Assembly (NCBI GenBank): GCA_003641745.1
Contig: QNAI01000007.1
Coordinates: 1-64,000 of the forward strand
DNA from: Verrucomicrobiota bacterium
GTDB lineage: Bacteria > Verrucomicrobiota > Verrucomicrobiia > Opitutales > Opitutaceae
Direction: 5' to 3'
DNA length: 64,000 nucleotides
The position numbers and the translations under genes are program-made. The notes beneath the pieces are model-generated. The model was not told the DNA's origin. It ran no database searches and saw only the letters and a list, made by a program, of their open reading frames with translations. Every line of letters starts with the position of its first letter. Positions within the stretch are counted from its first letter, which is position 1. This document shows, piece after piece, positions 8,010-16,479 of the stretch.

Positions 8010-9079
8010 GATTCGGGAGAAGTACCGCCACCGTCCGCACGGCGCTCAGTGAAAGTTTGGTTGAGGAGGCAGCTGACCGGGTCATCTTCCATATCACCCG
8101 CCAGGTTGGGTCCGGATGAGAAAAAGAGCGGCTCAACCCGCCGGTGCAGAACGAAAGGCCAGAGCTTCCCCCAACGGCGCAGTTCATCCAGGTGGGTATA
8201 GACCACATGGGTGGCCCCGAACTGATCGCCCGTGGTCAGGGCTTCCGCAATCAGGTCGCCGTCATAGGCCGCGTTGACAACCAGAATCCGACTGTCGATC
8301 CCGAGCCGGTCGAGATTTTCGCACACCGTCACATCGGAAGGGTCGCCGGGGGTCGTCCCGGGCAGGTCCAGATAGAGAATGGTCTCGTCGTCGATTTCCT
8401 CGGTTTCAACCGGAGACCGGAACAGGGGGACACCGAGGACTTCGCAGAACGCGGCCAGGCCGTCGGAAGCATTGGGCTGACCGGCGTCGAGTTTGAGCAC
8501 GGCGGCCGAACGGCCCTCCACAAAAACCTCCCGGGCCAGAAGCTTGCACAGGGCAGTGGTCTTCCCCGCCCCGCATCCGCCAATGAAAACACGGCGGTTG
8601 CCCATCGGAGTAGACGGTCGGGATCGACCCTGGTCACGCAACCAGCCGCCGGTCCGGGTCACGATTTCAGCCTTGGAAAGGGAGGTCCACTGGTCTCCAA
8701 GATCCACTCGTATCCGCTCTATCATGACGCGGTCCAATCCCAGGGCCCGAAGAACGGCCTCGGCCGCTCCGTTGCCCGAACCGGTCGGAACAGGATCGGA
8801 GGCCGGACTCGGCGAACGGACGGGCTTGGGCCAGGTCTCCGGGTCGGCGACGGGCGTTTTCTTCCCGGACCCGATCTCAACCACAACTTCCAGGCGCGGT
8901 TTCTTGAGGAGCCATCCAAACCCGCTGCCGCCAACCTGTTGGACGGAGACCACCCGCCCCCGGGTGCCGAATCGGTCGCGCAGCGCCTCAACGGCCTCCG
9001 CCGCCGAACCGACCACGAGGCGGTAGCGTTCCGGGCGACCGGATTCGATCATTGGCTGGACGGGTGAAGGTGTGCTCAT
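8006..9079 (-). CDS. flhF: FlhF-like SRP-family GTPase
   Basis: The protein is 357 residues. An N-terminal segment (RYRLVVGSAAEAVEALRDRF) resembles the FlhF B domain and is followed by a Pro-rich linker. The NG GTPase domain has a P-loop GGCGAGKTT at about 166-174, a switch region LYLDLPGTTPGD and the specificity loop THLDE in place of TKLDE. It should guide the first flagellar export components to the pole. The G3 segment reads DLPGT rather than the usual DTAGR, so GTP hydrolysis may be altered. It lies between flhA and the small membrane protein. Confidence 0.85.
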   Translation of the reverse strand: MSTPSPVQPMIESGRPERYRLVVGSAAEAVEALRDRFGTRGRVVSVQQVGGSGFGWLLKKPRLEVVVEIGSGKKTPVADPETWPKPVRSPSPASDPVPTGSGNGAAEAVLRALGLDRVMIERIRVDLGDQWTSLSKAEIVTRTGGWLRDQGRSRPSTPMGNRRVFIGGCGAGKTTALCKLLAREVFVEGRSAAVLKLDAGQPNASDGLAAFCEVLGVPLFRSPVETEEIDDETILYLDLPGTTPGDPSDVTVCENLDRLGIDSRILVVNAAYDGDLIAEALTTGDQFGATHVVYTHLDELRRWGKLWPFVLHRRVEPLFFSSGPNLAGDMEDDPVSCLLNQTFTERRADGGGTSPES

Positions 9080-9093
9080 GGATCAGGTCTCTT

Positions 9094-11268
9094 TCAGGCC
9101 GCCACCGTCTGCGGTTCCGGCGCATTGATCTCGGGCGTCTGGCGTCCGAGAGCGTTTGGCGCCACGATGATGGCAAAATTCTGGATCTCGGCCCTGGACG
9201 GCAGCTCCTGGTAACTCAGGATGGAGAGTCGTGGCAGCGAGGGTTCAAAGAAGCGCTTGAAAGCGAGCCGTATCTCGGTCGTGGTGACGAGGAGGGGGAG
9301 AAGACCCTTCTCGGTCATCTCGGACATCCGGTTGCCCAATTCACTGAGCAGGTATTGAGCGAGGCCCGGGTCCAGGCTGAGGGTGAGATCATAAGCGCTG
9401 CGCTGGACCTTGCCCACCAGGTGCTGCTCGATCCTGGGGTCCAGGGTGACCGCGCGGAGGATGCCCGGCTCAACCTCGTACTCGGGTACAAAGAACTCAC
9501 CCAGACGGCGGCGAACCTGCTCGGACAGATCGTCCGGATTCTTGGATACGCCGGCCATGTCTCCGATCGCCTCGAGGATCAACTGCAGGTTGCGAATCGA
9601 GATGCCCTCGCGCAGGAGGTTCTGCAGCACGCGCTGGATCACGCCGATGTTGACCAGGTCCGGCAGCAGTTCGGCCACCAGGGTTGGATTCTTCTGCTTC
9701 ACGAAGTCGACCAACTGCTGCACGTCCTGCCGGCCAATCAGGTGGTGGGCCAATTGTTTGAGCGTCTCCGAAAGGTGGGTGACAAGGACCGAGCAGGGAT
9801 CGACCACCGAGTAACCGTTCAGCTCGGCTGATTTCCGCTCCTCGTCGGCGATCCAGACCGCCTCGATGCCAAAGACCGGCTCGACGGTCGGGATGCCCTT
9901 GAGCTCGACCGTGCTCCGGGCGACGTTCATGGCCAGGAGGCGCTTGGGCACGATCTTGCCGCGGGCGACCTCACGGTCGCGCAGGAGAAAGCGATACTCA
10001 TTGCTGTCCAACTCGAGGTTGTCCCGGACCGCAATCGGCGGCACCACGATCCCGAGCTCCCGGGCAATCGTCTTGCGAACCCCGGTCACGCGCTCGAGCA
10101 GATCCCCACCCTGTTTCCTGTCGGCCAGGCCAAGGAGGTTGAAACCGATCTCGAGGGCAAAGACATCGACGTCGATGAGCTTCTCAAAGTCATTCCCGAG
10201 GGCACTGACCGATGCCTGCGTGGTCTCAGGCGGGCCGTCGGGCGATCCGTCTTCCGCCGTGGCTGCAGCGGGCTGGTCCGACTTCTTCCGTCTGGCGGCA
10301 CGGTGCAGGGACAGGCCGATAAAGCCGATAATGGCGGACAACAGGAGAAACGGCGCAACCGGAAGGCCCGGAACGGCCGCGAAAAAAAGCATCATCACGG
10401 CCAGGATCAAGATGGCCCGCGGGTAGGAGGTCAGCTGGCGGGTGATGTGGGAGCCCAGGTCGTCGGCGGCCGAGGTTCGCGTCACCAGGATACCGGCGGA
10501 GAGGGATACGATCAGGGCCGGAATCTGGGTAACAAGGCCGTCTCCAATCGATAGCAGGGTGAACTTCTGCATGGCCTGCGGCAGGGTCAGTCCCATCTGG
10601 AGGACGCCGATCGCGATGCCGCCAACCACGTTGATCAGGGTGATGATGATGCCGGCCAGTGCATCGCCTCGGACGAACTTGCTCGCGCCATCCATCGAAC
10701 CGTAGAAATCCGCCTCTTTCTGGACTTTCAGGCGACGTTCGGTGGCGACTGATTCATCTATGATGCCGGCGTTGAGCTCGGCATCGATCGCCATCTGCTT
10801 GCCGGGCATGGCATCAAGGGTGAAGCGGGCGGCGACTTCGGCGATACGACCGGCTCCCTTGGTGATGACCAGGAAATTGATGACGACGAGGATGAGGAAG
10901 ATGACCGCCCCGACCACGTAGTTGTCGCGCACAACGAAGCTGCCGAACGCCTCGATCACGTTGCCGGCGTATCCATCCAGGAGGATCAACCGGGTGGAGG
11001 CCACGTTCAGACCCAGGCGATAAAGGGTGACCCCGAGAAGGATGGTCGGGAATCCTGAGAATTCCGGCGCATCCTTCACGTAGATGATAACGAGGAGGAT
11101 GAGGAGGGAGATCCCGATACTGCCGGCCAGTAGGATATCCATGCCCGCTGCCGGAACGGGCAGGATGAGAAGAACAATCGTCCCGAACAGCGCGGCAGTG
11201 AGAAGCAGGTCGCCCCGGCCAAAGAGCGAGGAAAGTGAACGCAGACCGCCCTGGTTACCGTTTTTCAT
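9094..11268 (-). CDS. flhA: Flagellar export gate protein FlhA
   Basis: The protein is 724 residues, slightly longer than average FlhA. The N-terminal third has eight membrane helices and the conserved FHIPEP-type cytosolic loop region (RFTLDAMPGKQMAIDAELN). The C-terminal half is the cytosolic domain that docks chaperone-substrate pairs (LSETLKQLAHHLIGRQDVQ). It forms the nonameric ring of the export gate. Its first codon overlaps the flhB stop by four bases (11265-11268). Confidence 0.95.
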   Translation of the reverse strand: MKNGNQGGLRSLSSLFGRGDLLLTAALFGTIVLLILPVPAAGMDILLAGSIGISLLILLVIIYVKDAPEFSGFPTILLGVTLYRLGLNVASTRLILLDGYAGNVIEAFGSFVVRDNYVVGAVIFLILVVINFLVITKGAGRIAEVAARFTLDAMPGKQMAIDAELNAGIIDESVATERRLKVQKEADFYGSMDGASKFVRGDALAGIIITLINVVGGIAIGVLQMGLTLPQAMQKFTLLSIGDGLVTQIPALIVSLSAGILVTRTSAADDLGSHITRQLTSYPRAILILAVMMLFFAAVPGLPVAPFLLLSAIIGFIGLSLHRAARRKKSDQPAAATAEDGSPDGPPETTQASVSALGNDFEKLIDVDVFALEIGFNLLGLADRKQGGDLLERVTGVRKTIARELGIVVPPIAVRDNLELDSNEYRFLLRDREVARGKIVPKRLLAMNVARSTVELKGIPTVEPVFGIEAVWIADEERKSAELNGYSVVDPCSVLVTHLSETLKQLAHHLIGRQDVQQLVDFVKQKNPTLVAELLPDLVNIGVIQRVLQNLLREGISIRNLQLILEAIGDMAGVSKNPDDLSEQVRRRLGEFFVPEYEVEPGILRAVTLDPRIEQHLVGKVQRSAYDLTLSLDPGLAQYLLSELGNRMSEMTEKGLLPLLVTTTEIRLAFKRFFEPSLPRLSILSYQELPSRAEIQNFAIIVAPNALGRQTPEINAPEPQTVAA

Positions 11269-12368
11269 GCGAGCGATCCGAGCCTCCTTGCCCGCAGACG
11301 GTGGAAGTAGTAGCGATGGGTCTTGTAGACGAAGCCGAGGATCTCCGCCACAGCCTGGTAGAGCTGCATCGGGATCGCCTCTCCGACGCGACCGAATTTG
11401 AAGAGCATCCTGGCCACCGCCCGGTTCTCAACCATGGGCACCTCATGCTTCCGTGCGATTTCCTTGATCCGCATGGCGAAGACGTTCTCTCCGCTGGCCA
11501 ATACCACCGGTGCCTTGTCGACGCCGCGCTCGTATTTGAGGGCCACCGCAAAGTGGGTCGGGTTGGTCACGACCACATCGGCGGTCGGCACATCCGTGAG
11601 CATCTGACGCTGCAGGAGACGGCGGGCCATCTGACGCTGGGCATTTTTCAAGTGGGGATCGATTTCCGCGGTCTTTCGCTCCTGCTTGATCTCATCCCGC
11701 GTCATCATCAGCTCACGGTGGGTCTTGCGCCACTGGTAGGCATAGCTGATGGCCGCGATGATCCCGGCCGCCAGGATCAGGCGCACCAGAACGAAGAGGG
11801 TTGTTTCGGCCACGAAGGTGCCGACATGCCTTACGTCGACCGGGGCATAGAAAATGGGATCGCGCAGGACCCGCTTGATCGCTCCGTAAAGGATGAAGAT
11901 GACCGCACCCAGCTTGAGCAGGTCGATGCCGAACCGGATCAAAACATCCTTGGAGATGACACGGCTGAATCCGGTCACCGGGTTGAGGCGGGTCCATTTG
12001 ATCTCGAGCACCTTGGGGGTCAGGCGGAAACCGGTCTGCATACCGCCGGCGAGGATTGCGGCGATCACGGCCGCGCCGAGCAGGGGCATCAGCATGTTGC
12101 CGATCATCAGGATGCCCTCGCGGGTGCCCGAGGTGACTGCCGCCTGGTTGATCTCGACCGCAGAAAGATTCCCCAGAATGGCGGCGGTGATCGAGGCCAT
12201 CTGGTTGACGATGCCGGGGCCGGCAAAGAGCAGGACGAGGAACGCAACCGCCAGGCTGAAAGTCACCTGTATTTCGGCGCTCTGGGCAAACTGGCCCTCC
12301 TTGAAAGCGTCCTGGATACGCTTTGCGGTGGGTTCTTCAGTCTTGCTGGCCTGGTCTTGCTCGGGCAT
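11265..12368 (-). CDS. flhB: Flagellar export switch protein FlhB
   Basis: The protein is 367 residues, the usual length. Four membrane helices are followed by the cytosolic domain with the self-cleaving motif NPTH (VVVTNPTHFAVALKYERG). Cleavage between Asn and Pro changes export specificity from rod/hook to filament proteins, together with FliK. The N-terminus has the family pattern KTEEPTAKRIQDAFKEGQ. It is placed between fliR and flhA. Confidence 0.96.
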   Translation of the reverse strand: MPEQDQASKTEEPTAKRIQDAFKEGQFAQSAEIQVTFSLAVAFLVLLFAGPGIVNQMASITAAILGNLSAVEINQAAVTSGTREGILMIGNMLMPLLGAAVIAAILAGGMQTGFRLTPKVLEIKWTRLNPVTGFSRVISKDVLIRFGIDLLKLGAVIFILYGAIKRVLRDPIFYAPVDVRHVGTFVAETTLFVLVRLILAAGIIAAISYAYQWRKTHRELMMTRDEIKQERKTAEIDPHLKNAQRQMARRLLQRQMLTDVPTADVVVTNPTHFAVALKYERGVDKAPVVLASGENVFAMRIKEIARKHEVPMVENRAVARMLFKFGRVGEAIPMQLYQAVAEILGFVYKTHRYYFHRLRARRLGSLA

Positions 12369-12371
12369 GGC

Positions 12372-13136
12372 TCAGAAGGGGCGGAAGGGAAGCAGGCGGA
12401 GCATCAGTTCCGGTGCGGCGTTCATCATTCCGGCGGCATAGTTCCCGATCAGGCCGATCGAGAGGGCAAAGATGGCCATACCGGCCAGGATGCGTGCCGA
12501 AAAACTCAATATGAAGACGTTCATGCGGGGAACGACCCGCGAGAGAACGGCGAATGCAAGGTTGACCAGGAAGTTCACGGCCACGATCGGCGCCGCCATG
12601 AGCAGGCCAAGCTGGAAAATCCCGGCCGTCTTCGCCACCAGCAGGTCGAGCATGGCTCCATTCGCAACCACTCCGGAGAGGGGAACCAGCGCGAAGCTCC
12701 GCACGAAGGCAAAAAGGGCGGTGTAATGGGCGCCGGAAAGAAAGAGCAGGACACCGAAATAGAAAAGCGAAGATCCGAGCGGATTGCCGGCCACGCCCGA
12801 GGAGGGATCGAATTCCGGACCCGGCATGAGACCGATCTGAACCGTAAGCAGATGGGCGGCATAATCGAGCGTCGCGAAGACGATGCGAATGGCCATGCCC
12901 ATGACAAACCCGATACCCAGTTCGCGGGCCATCTCCAGGACCACGACGACGAAGGAGGGCGGAACCTCGGCCGGCGGGTCGACCAGGAAGGTGACCACGA
13001 GGGCCACCCCGGCCACGGCTGCCGCCTTGAGGAGGGGAGGGACAACCCGAGTGGAGAAAGGAGGCGTCATCAGAACCAGACCGGCCGCTCGAACCCCAAT
13101 CAACATCCAGGCATATATCTCCATTGGTGTGATCAT
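12372..13136 (-). CDS. fliR: Flagellar export gate protein FliR
   Basis: The protein is 254 residues with about six hydrophobic helices and the family motif RVVPPLLKAAAVAGVALVVT near the N-terminus. FliR is a core part of the FliPQR export channel. It follows fliQ by one base and precedes flhB by three, in the usual fliPQR-flhB-flhA order. Confidence 0.95.
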   Translation of the reverse strand: MITPMEIYAWMLIGVRAAGLVLMTPPFSTRVVPPLLKAAAVAGVALVVTFLVDPPAEVPPSFVVVVLEMARELGIGFVMGMAIRIVFATLDYAAHLLTVQIGLMPGPEFDPSSGVAGNPLGSSLFYFGVLLFLSGAHYTALFAFVRSFALVPLSGVVANGAMLDLLVAKTAGIFQLGLLMAAPIVAVNFLVNLAFAVLSRVVPRMNVFILSFSARILAGMAIFALSIGLIGNYAAGMMNAAPELMLRLLPFRPF

Positions 13137-13137
13137 C

Positions 13138-13407
13138 TCAGCGGGTGATCTCGGGGATTCGCTCGTAGACCGAAACCGTAAACTGCATAAGCGACCGGAC
13201 GAGCCAGTGTGAGCTGATGATGAAGGCGAGGCCGATGGCGAAGAGCTTCGGCACGAAGGCGAGGGTCTGTTCCTGAATACTGGTCACCGCCTGGACCAGG
13301 CTTATGATGAGGCCGACCGAGATGGTGGTCAGGAGCATCGGGCTGACCAGCATGAGCGACTGGACGACCACGAGGTGCAGGAGTTCGATCGAGGCTTCGA
13401 CGCTCAT
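13138..13407 (-). CDS. fliQ: Flagellar export gate protein FliQ
   Basis: This 89-residue protein has two hydrophobic helices; the central sequence ISVGLIISLVQAVTSIQEQT is a clear FliQ signature. Four copies line the FliPQR channel. It overlaps fliP by four bases (13404-13407). Confidence 0.96.
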   Translation of the reverse strand: MSVEASIELLHLVVVQSLMLVSPMLLTTISVGLIISLVQAVTSIQEQTLAFVPKLFAIGLAFIISSHWLVRSLMQFTVSVYERIPEITR

Positions 13408-14174
13408 AGGTGAAAGCTCTGAACCAGCGACCGGACCACCAGGGACCAGCCGTCAACGAGGACGAACAGAAGAAGTTTGAACGGCAGCGAAATGACCACC
13501 GGTGGCATCATCATCATGCCCATGGACATCAAGGTGGTCGCGACGAGAAAATCGATGATGATAAAGGGTAGAAAAATAAGAAACCCCATCTGGAAGGCAC
13601 TCCGGATCTCGCTCATGACGAAGGAGGGAACCACGATCCTGAGGGGCAGTTCGGAAGCCGAAGTCGGTCCGCTGCCCGAGAGCTCGAGGAAGAACTCGAT
13701 GTCGGCAACGCGGGTCTGCTTCATCATGAACTGCTTCAGCGGCCCGGCGCCCACGGTGACCGCCTCGATCGAGGTCAATTCCTTCGCAAAGTAGGGCTGG
13801 AGCGCCTCGTCGTTGATCCGATCGAGGACCGGCTGCATGATGAAAAAAGTAAGGATGAGCCCGAGCCCTATGATGATCTGATTCGACGGCGCCTGCTGCA
13901 CACCCAGCGCGGTCCGAACAAACCCGAGCACAATCACGATCCGGGTGAAGCTGCTCATCATGACCACGACCGACGGGCCGAGGGTCAGCAGCGTCATCAG
14001 AAAGAGCATCTGAATCGAAACCCCGAGATCGGGGGATCCGTTTTCCCCACCCAGGGAGATGCTCAGCTGAGCCGGCGCGGGCGCGCCGGCGGTCTGGGCC
14101 GACGACACGGTGGCTCCGGGTGCGAGCACCAGGAGGAGGAGGAGGAGGAGGAAACCAACCGAAGACCGTTTCAC
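13404..14174 (-). CDS. fliP: Flagellar export gate protein FliP
   Basis: The protein is 256 residues with a long N-terminal signal sequence that includes a run of seven leucines. The family motifs SFTRIVIVLGFVRTALG and AFQMGFLIFLPFIIIDFLV are present. FliP forms the pentameric core of the export channel. The leucine run is encoded by a seven-unit (agg)n microsatellite at 14131-14151 on the plus strand, which could vary in length without changing frame. Confidence 0.96.
   Translation of the reverse strand: MKRSSVGFLLLLLLLVLAPGATVSSAQTAGAPAPAQLSISLGGENGSPDLGVSIQMLFLMTLLTLGPSVVVMMSSFTRIVIVLGFVRTALGVQQAPSNQIIIGLGLILTFFIMQPVLDRINDEALQPYFAKELTSIEAVTVGAGPLKQFMMKQTRVADIEFFLELSGSGPTSASELPLRIVVPSFVMSEIRSAFQMGFLIFLPFIIIDFLVATTLMSMGMMMMPPVVISLPFKLLLFVLVDGWSLVVRSLVQSFHL
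14131..14151. repeat. Trinucleotide microsatellite (AGG)7 in the fliP signal peptide
   Basis: Seven perfect agg units on the plus strand read as CTC/CTT-type leucine codons on the minus strand. Changes in copy number would alter only the length of the hydrophobic core of the signal peptide. Confidence 0.85.
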
Positions 14175-14175
14175 G

Positions 14176-14637
14176 CTATCCTCCTTTGGCTCCGGCCATG
14201 AGGCCGTCGGGTAAAGCTTCTAGATTGGACATGGTGGGTCCGAGCGGCGTGAGCAACTCGATCCGTCCGGGACTCACACCGACCAGAAGTCGGGAGTCCT
14301 CGTATTCCACCACCATGATGAACTGTCGGTTGCCCAGCATGCGGGTCTCGCTGACCTGGAGTCGGCCCTCGGATCGCTTCATGACACTCCGCCATCCGCC
14401 CCGCTTCAGGGCGAAAAAGACGCCGATTCCAAGAACGGCCAACACCACGCCGTATCCAGTGAACATGACAAAGGTGGAGCCACCGGCGGGAGATGTGGTC
14501 CGGGCGGGTTCACCCGCCTCCGAGGAATCTTCGGCCGTGGTTCGGGGATAAAAGACCTCGGCCTCGGACACCGTCGTCTGCGCGACGAGCGGCCCGGTAA
14601 TGACAACCGACAGCAGAACTGGGAGGACGAGTCTCAT
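14176..14637 (-). CDS. fliO: Flagellar biosynthesis protein FliO
   Basis: The protein is 153 residues with an N-terminal signal peptide (VLLSVVITGPLVAQ), a second membrane helix (GYGVVLAVLGIGVFFAL) and a small cytosolic domain with LQVSETRMLGNRQFIMVVE, the FliO signature. It stabilises FliP during channel assembly. It overlaps fliN by four bases and ends one base before fliP. Confidence 0.88.
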   Translation of the reverse strand: MRLVLPVLLSVVITGPLVAQTTVSEAEVFYPRTTAEDSSEAGEPARTTSPAGGSTFVMFTGYGVVLAVLGIGVFFALKRGGWRSVMKRSEGRLQVSETRMLGNRQFIMVVEYEDSRLLVGVSPGRIELLTPLGPTMSNLEALPDGLMAGAKGG

Positions 14638-14894
14638 TTCTCAGATCCGACCAGGGCCGTAATCTTGATGCCGAAGTTGTCGTCGACCACGACGACCTCG
14701 CCGTGCGCGACCAGCTTGTCGTTCACGTAGAGACCCACCGGGTCACTGGCCTGTTGGTTGAGCTGGATGACGGTGCCGGGCGCCAGGCCGATCACGTCCT
14801 TCATCGGGAGCTGGCAGGAGCCCAGTTGGACGGTGAGGCGGACCTTCACGTCCATGACCAGGTTCATCGGGTTTGTTTCAGCAGTCGTTTCCAT
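14634..14894 (-). CDS. fliN: C-ring switch protein FliN
   Basis: This 86-residue protein consists almost only of the SpoA/FliN domain (DVKVRLTVQLGSCQLPMKDV, PGTVIQLNQQASDPVGLYV). It forms the lower C-ring with FliM. It is shorter than enterobacterial FliN because the N-terminal extension is missing. The last base of fliM is the first base of this ATG. Confidence 0.95.
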   Translation of the reverse strand: METTAETNPMNLVMDVKVRLTVQLGSCQLPMKDVIGLAPGTVIQLNQQASDPVGLYVNDKLVAHGEVVVVDDNFGIKITALVGSEK

Positions 14895-15931
14895 CAGAGA
14901 TTTTCTCCTTCTGTTTTTTCACGGATTCGCACGGCGACCGTCCCGTTCTCGAGACCGACTTCGCCCGTAAATTTCACCAGGTTCTCCATGCGGAGCCGGG
15001 TCTGATTGATGATGCCCCTTGGGAGTTCCAGAATGTCCCCCGGCTTCAGCTCCATCAGCTTTCCGACCGTCATCTCGGCCGCATCCCATTCCGCGATCAG
15101 TTCCACCGGTATCTGGTTATAGGAACTGCGCCACTCGGTCTTTTGCTCCAGAGCCAGGCCCGTGGCCTCGTGCTGCCGGCCGACGTGCATTTTCTTGATC
15201 AGCGGTTCGAGCGTATAGTAGGGCAATGAAATGCGGATCTTCCCCTCGCACCCACCCATCCTGGTCTCCATCGTGGCCACCAGGACAACGGCGTTGGCCG
15301 GAGAGGTCTGGAGGAAGCGCCCATTAGTCTCACGGCCGATCAGGGCAGGTTGCAGGTCCCCTTCCCCCTTCCACTGCCGGCTCCATTCCTCGAGCAGGAT
15401 GTGAATAAAATCGTCGACCAGATTTGTTTCAATCTCGGTCAGATACCCGGTGCTCTTGAGGTTCTCGCACCGGCCACCAAGCATTCGATCCGCGATATGC
15501 AGGGCCAGATCCGGATCAACTTCCAGAACGCCAACTCCAAAAAGCGGTTCTGCTTTGAAGAGAACCAGGTGGGAAGGATCGGGTATCGTCTCGATGAAGG
15601 TCGCGAAGGTGTTCGACTCGAGCCCACCCATGGAAACCGCGAAATCCTTGCGCAGAAAGATCGACAGCCGGGCCGAGAGGCAGCGGGCCAGGTCGTCATG
15701 GAGAATCCGGATCTGCCTCAATTCCGCCTCCGGCAGGAAGACCGGATTTCGAAAGTCGAAGTTCTGAATGCTGTCCGCCTCGACATTCGGGATGAGAGTT
15801 CCCTCGTGATCGAAAACGCGGATCGTTTCCGCCGGTGATGCCGGTGATGCCGGTGATGCCGGTGATGCCGGTGATGCCTCTAGAGCATCGTCACCCGGGG
15901 CGTCCATCCCTGTATTGCCCTCAGTGTCCAT
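14894..15931 (-). CDS. fliM: Flagellar motor switch protein FliM
   Basis: The protein is 345 residues with a central FliM domain (about 70-250) and a C-terminal SpoA domain (MELKPGDILELPRGIINQTR). It joins FliG to FliN in the C-ring and is the usual CheY-P target. The N-terminal region carries an SPA tripeptide repeat (ASPASPASPASPASPA) encoded by five perfect 9-bp repeats at 15831-15875. The repeat lies between the extreme N-terminus, where CheY would bind, and the folded domain, so copy number would change linker length. The canonical N-terminal CheY-binding peptide is not obvious. Confidence 0.94.
   Translation of the reverse strand: MDTEGNTGMDAPGDDALEASPASPASPASPASPAETIRVFDHEGTLIPNVEADSIQNFDFRNPVFLPEAELRQIRILHDDLARCLSARLSIFLRKDFAVSMGGLESNTFATFIETIPDPSHLVLFKAEPLFGVGVLEVDPDLALHIADRMLGGRCENLKSTGYLTEIETNLVDDFIHILLEEWSRQWKGEGDLQPALIGRETNGRFLQTSPANAVVLVATMETRMGGCEGKIRISLPYYTLEPLIKKMHVGRQHEATGLALEQKTEWRSSYNQIPVELIAEWDAAEMTVGKLMELKPGDILELPRGIINQTRLRMENLVKFTGEVGLENGTVAVRIREKTEGENL
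15831..15875. repeat. Five tandem 9-bp repeats inside fliM
   Basis: The plus-strand unit gccggtgat is repeated five times without mismatch and encodes Ala/Ser/Pro tripeptides on the minus strand. It has the look of an in-frame variable-number tandem repeat. Confidence 0.95.
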
Positions 15932-15934
15932 GTC

Positions 15935-16456
15935 TTATTGAACCACGAATTCTGAAAAATAGAGTTCCTCGAATATCCGGCTGTGGAGCACGGATTCGAA
16001 AGCCAGGAGAAGCTCATTGCGGACCCGGTTTTTCACCCCGGCCTCTTCGAGTTCGGCCAGTGTAAGTGAAGACAGGATACCGAGGGTGGCATCGAGGAGC
16101 TTGGCCTTTTCGTGCTCCATCCGTGCCTCTACTTCAGGATCCGCGCTGTAGGCGGTGAAGCTCACCTTGATGTAGCGGCTCTTCATTGAGCCCGAAAGGT
16201 TGCTGACGATGTTCGCGAACTCGATCGGATGGGTGGCGGCGTGCTTGTTCGTCTCCGGCAATTTGCCGTGATTGCCCGGCTCCTCGACCTGACCGGCCGT
16301 GCCCAGGCTCGCCTTGATCTTCGGAATGACAAAAAACTCGGTCATCGCGTAGGAAAGCGCCGGGACCAGGATCACAACCAGCAGGATCGGCAGGAAGCCG
16401 CTGATCCCACTCTTGGACGAGGCTTCGGCCCCTTTTTCTTGGTTTTCTTCAGCCAT
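15935..16456 (-). CDS. fliL: Flagellar basal-body protein FliL
   Basis: The protein is 173 residues with one membrane helix (FLPILLVVILVPALSYAM) and a periplasmic domain. The C-terminus contains VRNELLLAFESVLHSRIFEELYF, which is FliL-like. FliL rings surround the MotAB stator and increase its stability. It lies between flgE and fliM. Confidence 0.9.
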   Translation of the reverse strand: MAEENQEKGAEASSKSGISGFLPILLVVILVPALSYAMTEFFVIPKIKASLGTAGQVEEPGNHGKLPETNKHAATHPIEFANIVSNLSGSMKSRYIKVSFTAYSADPEVEARMEHEKAKLLDATLGILSSLTLAELEEAGVKNRVRNELLLAFESVLHSRIFEELYFSEFVVQ

Positions 16457-16479
16457 GGCTATGCGGTCGTTGGGTGAGG

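Noticed and set aside
10313-10335. GCCGATAA repeats resembling the -10 of a FliA promoter
   Set aside because: They lie inside flhA on the antisense strand and have no matching -35 element.
11235-13148. A 637-codon open frame opposite flhB and fliR
   Set aside because: Same reason: a His/Glu/Gly-rich shadow of transmembrane genes.
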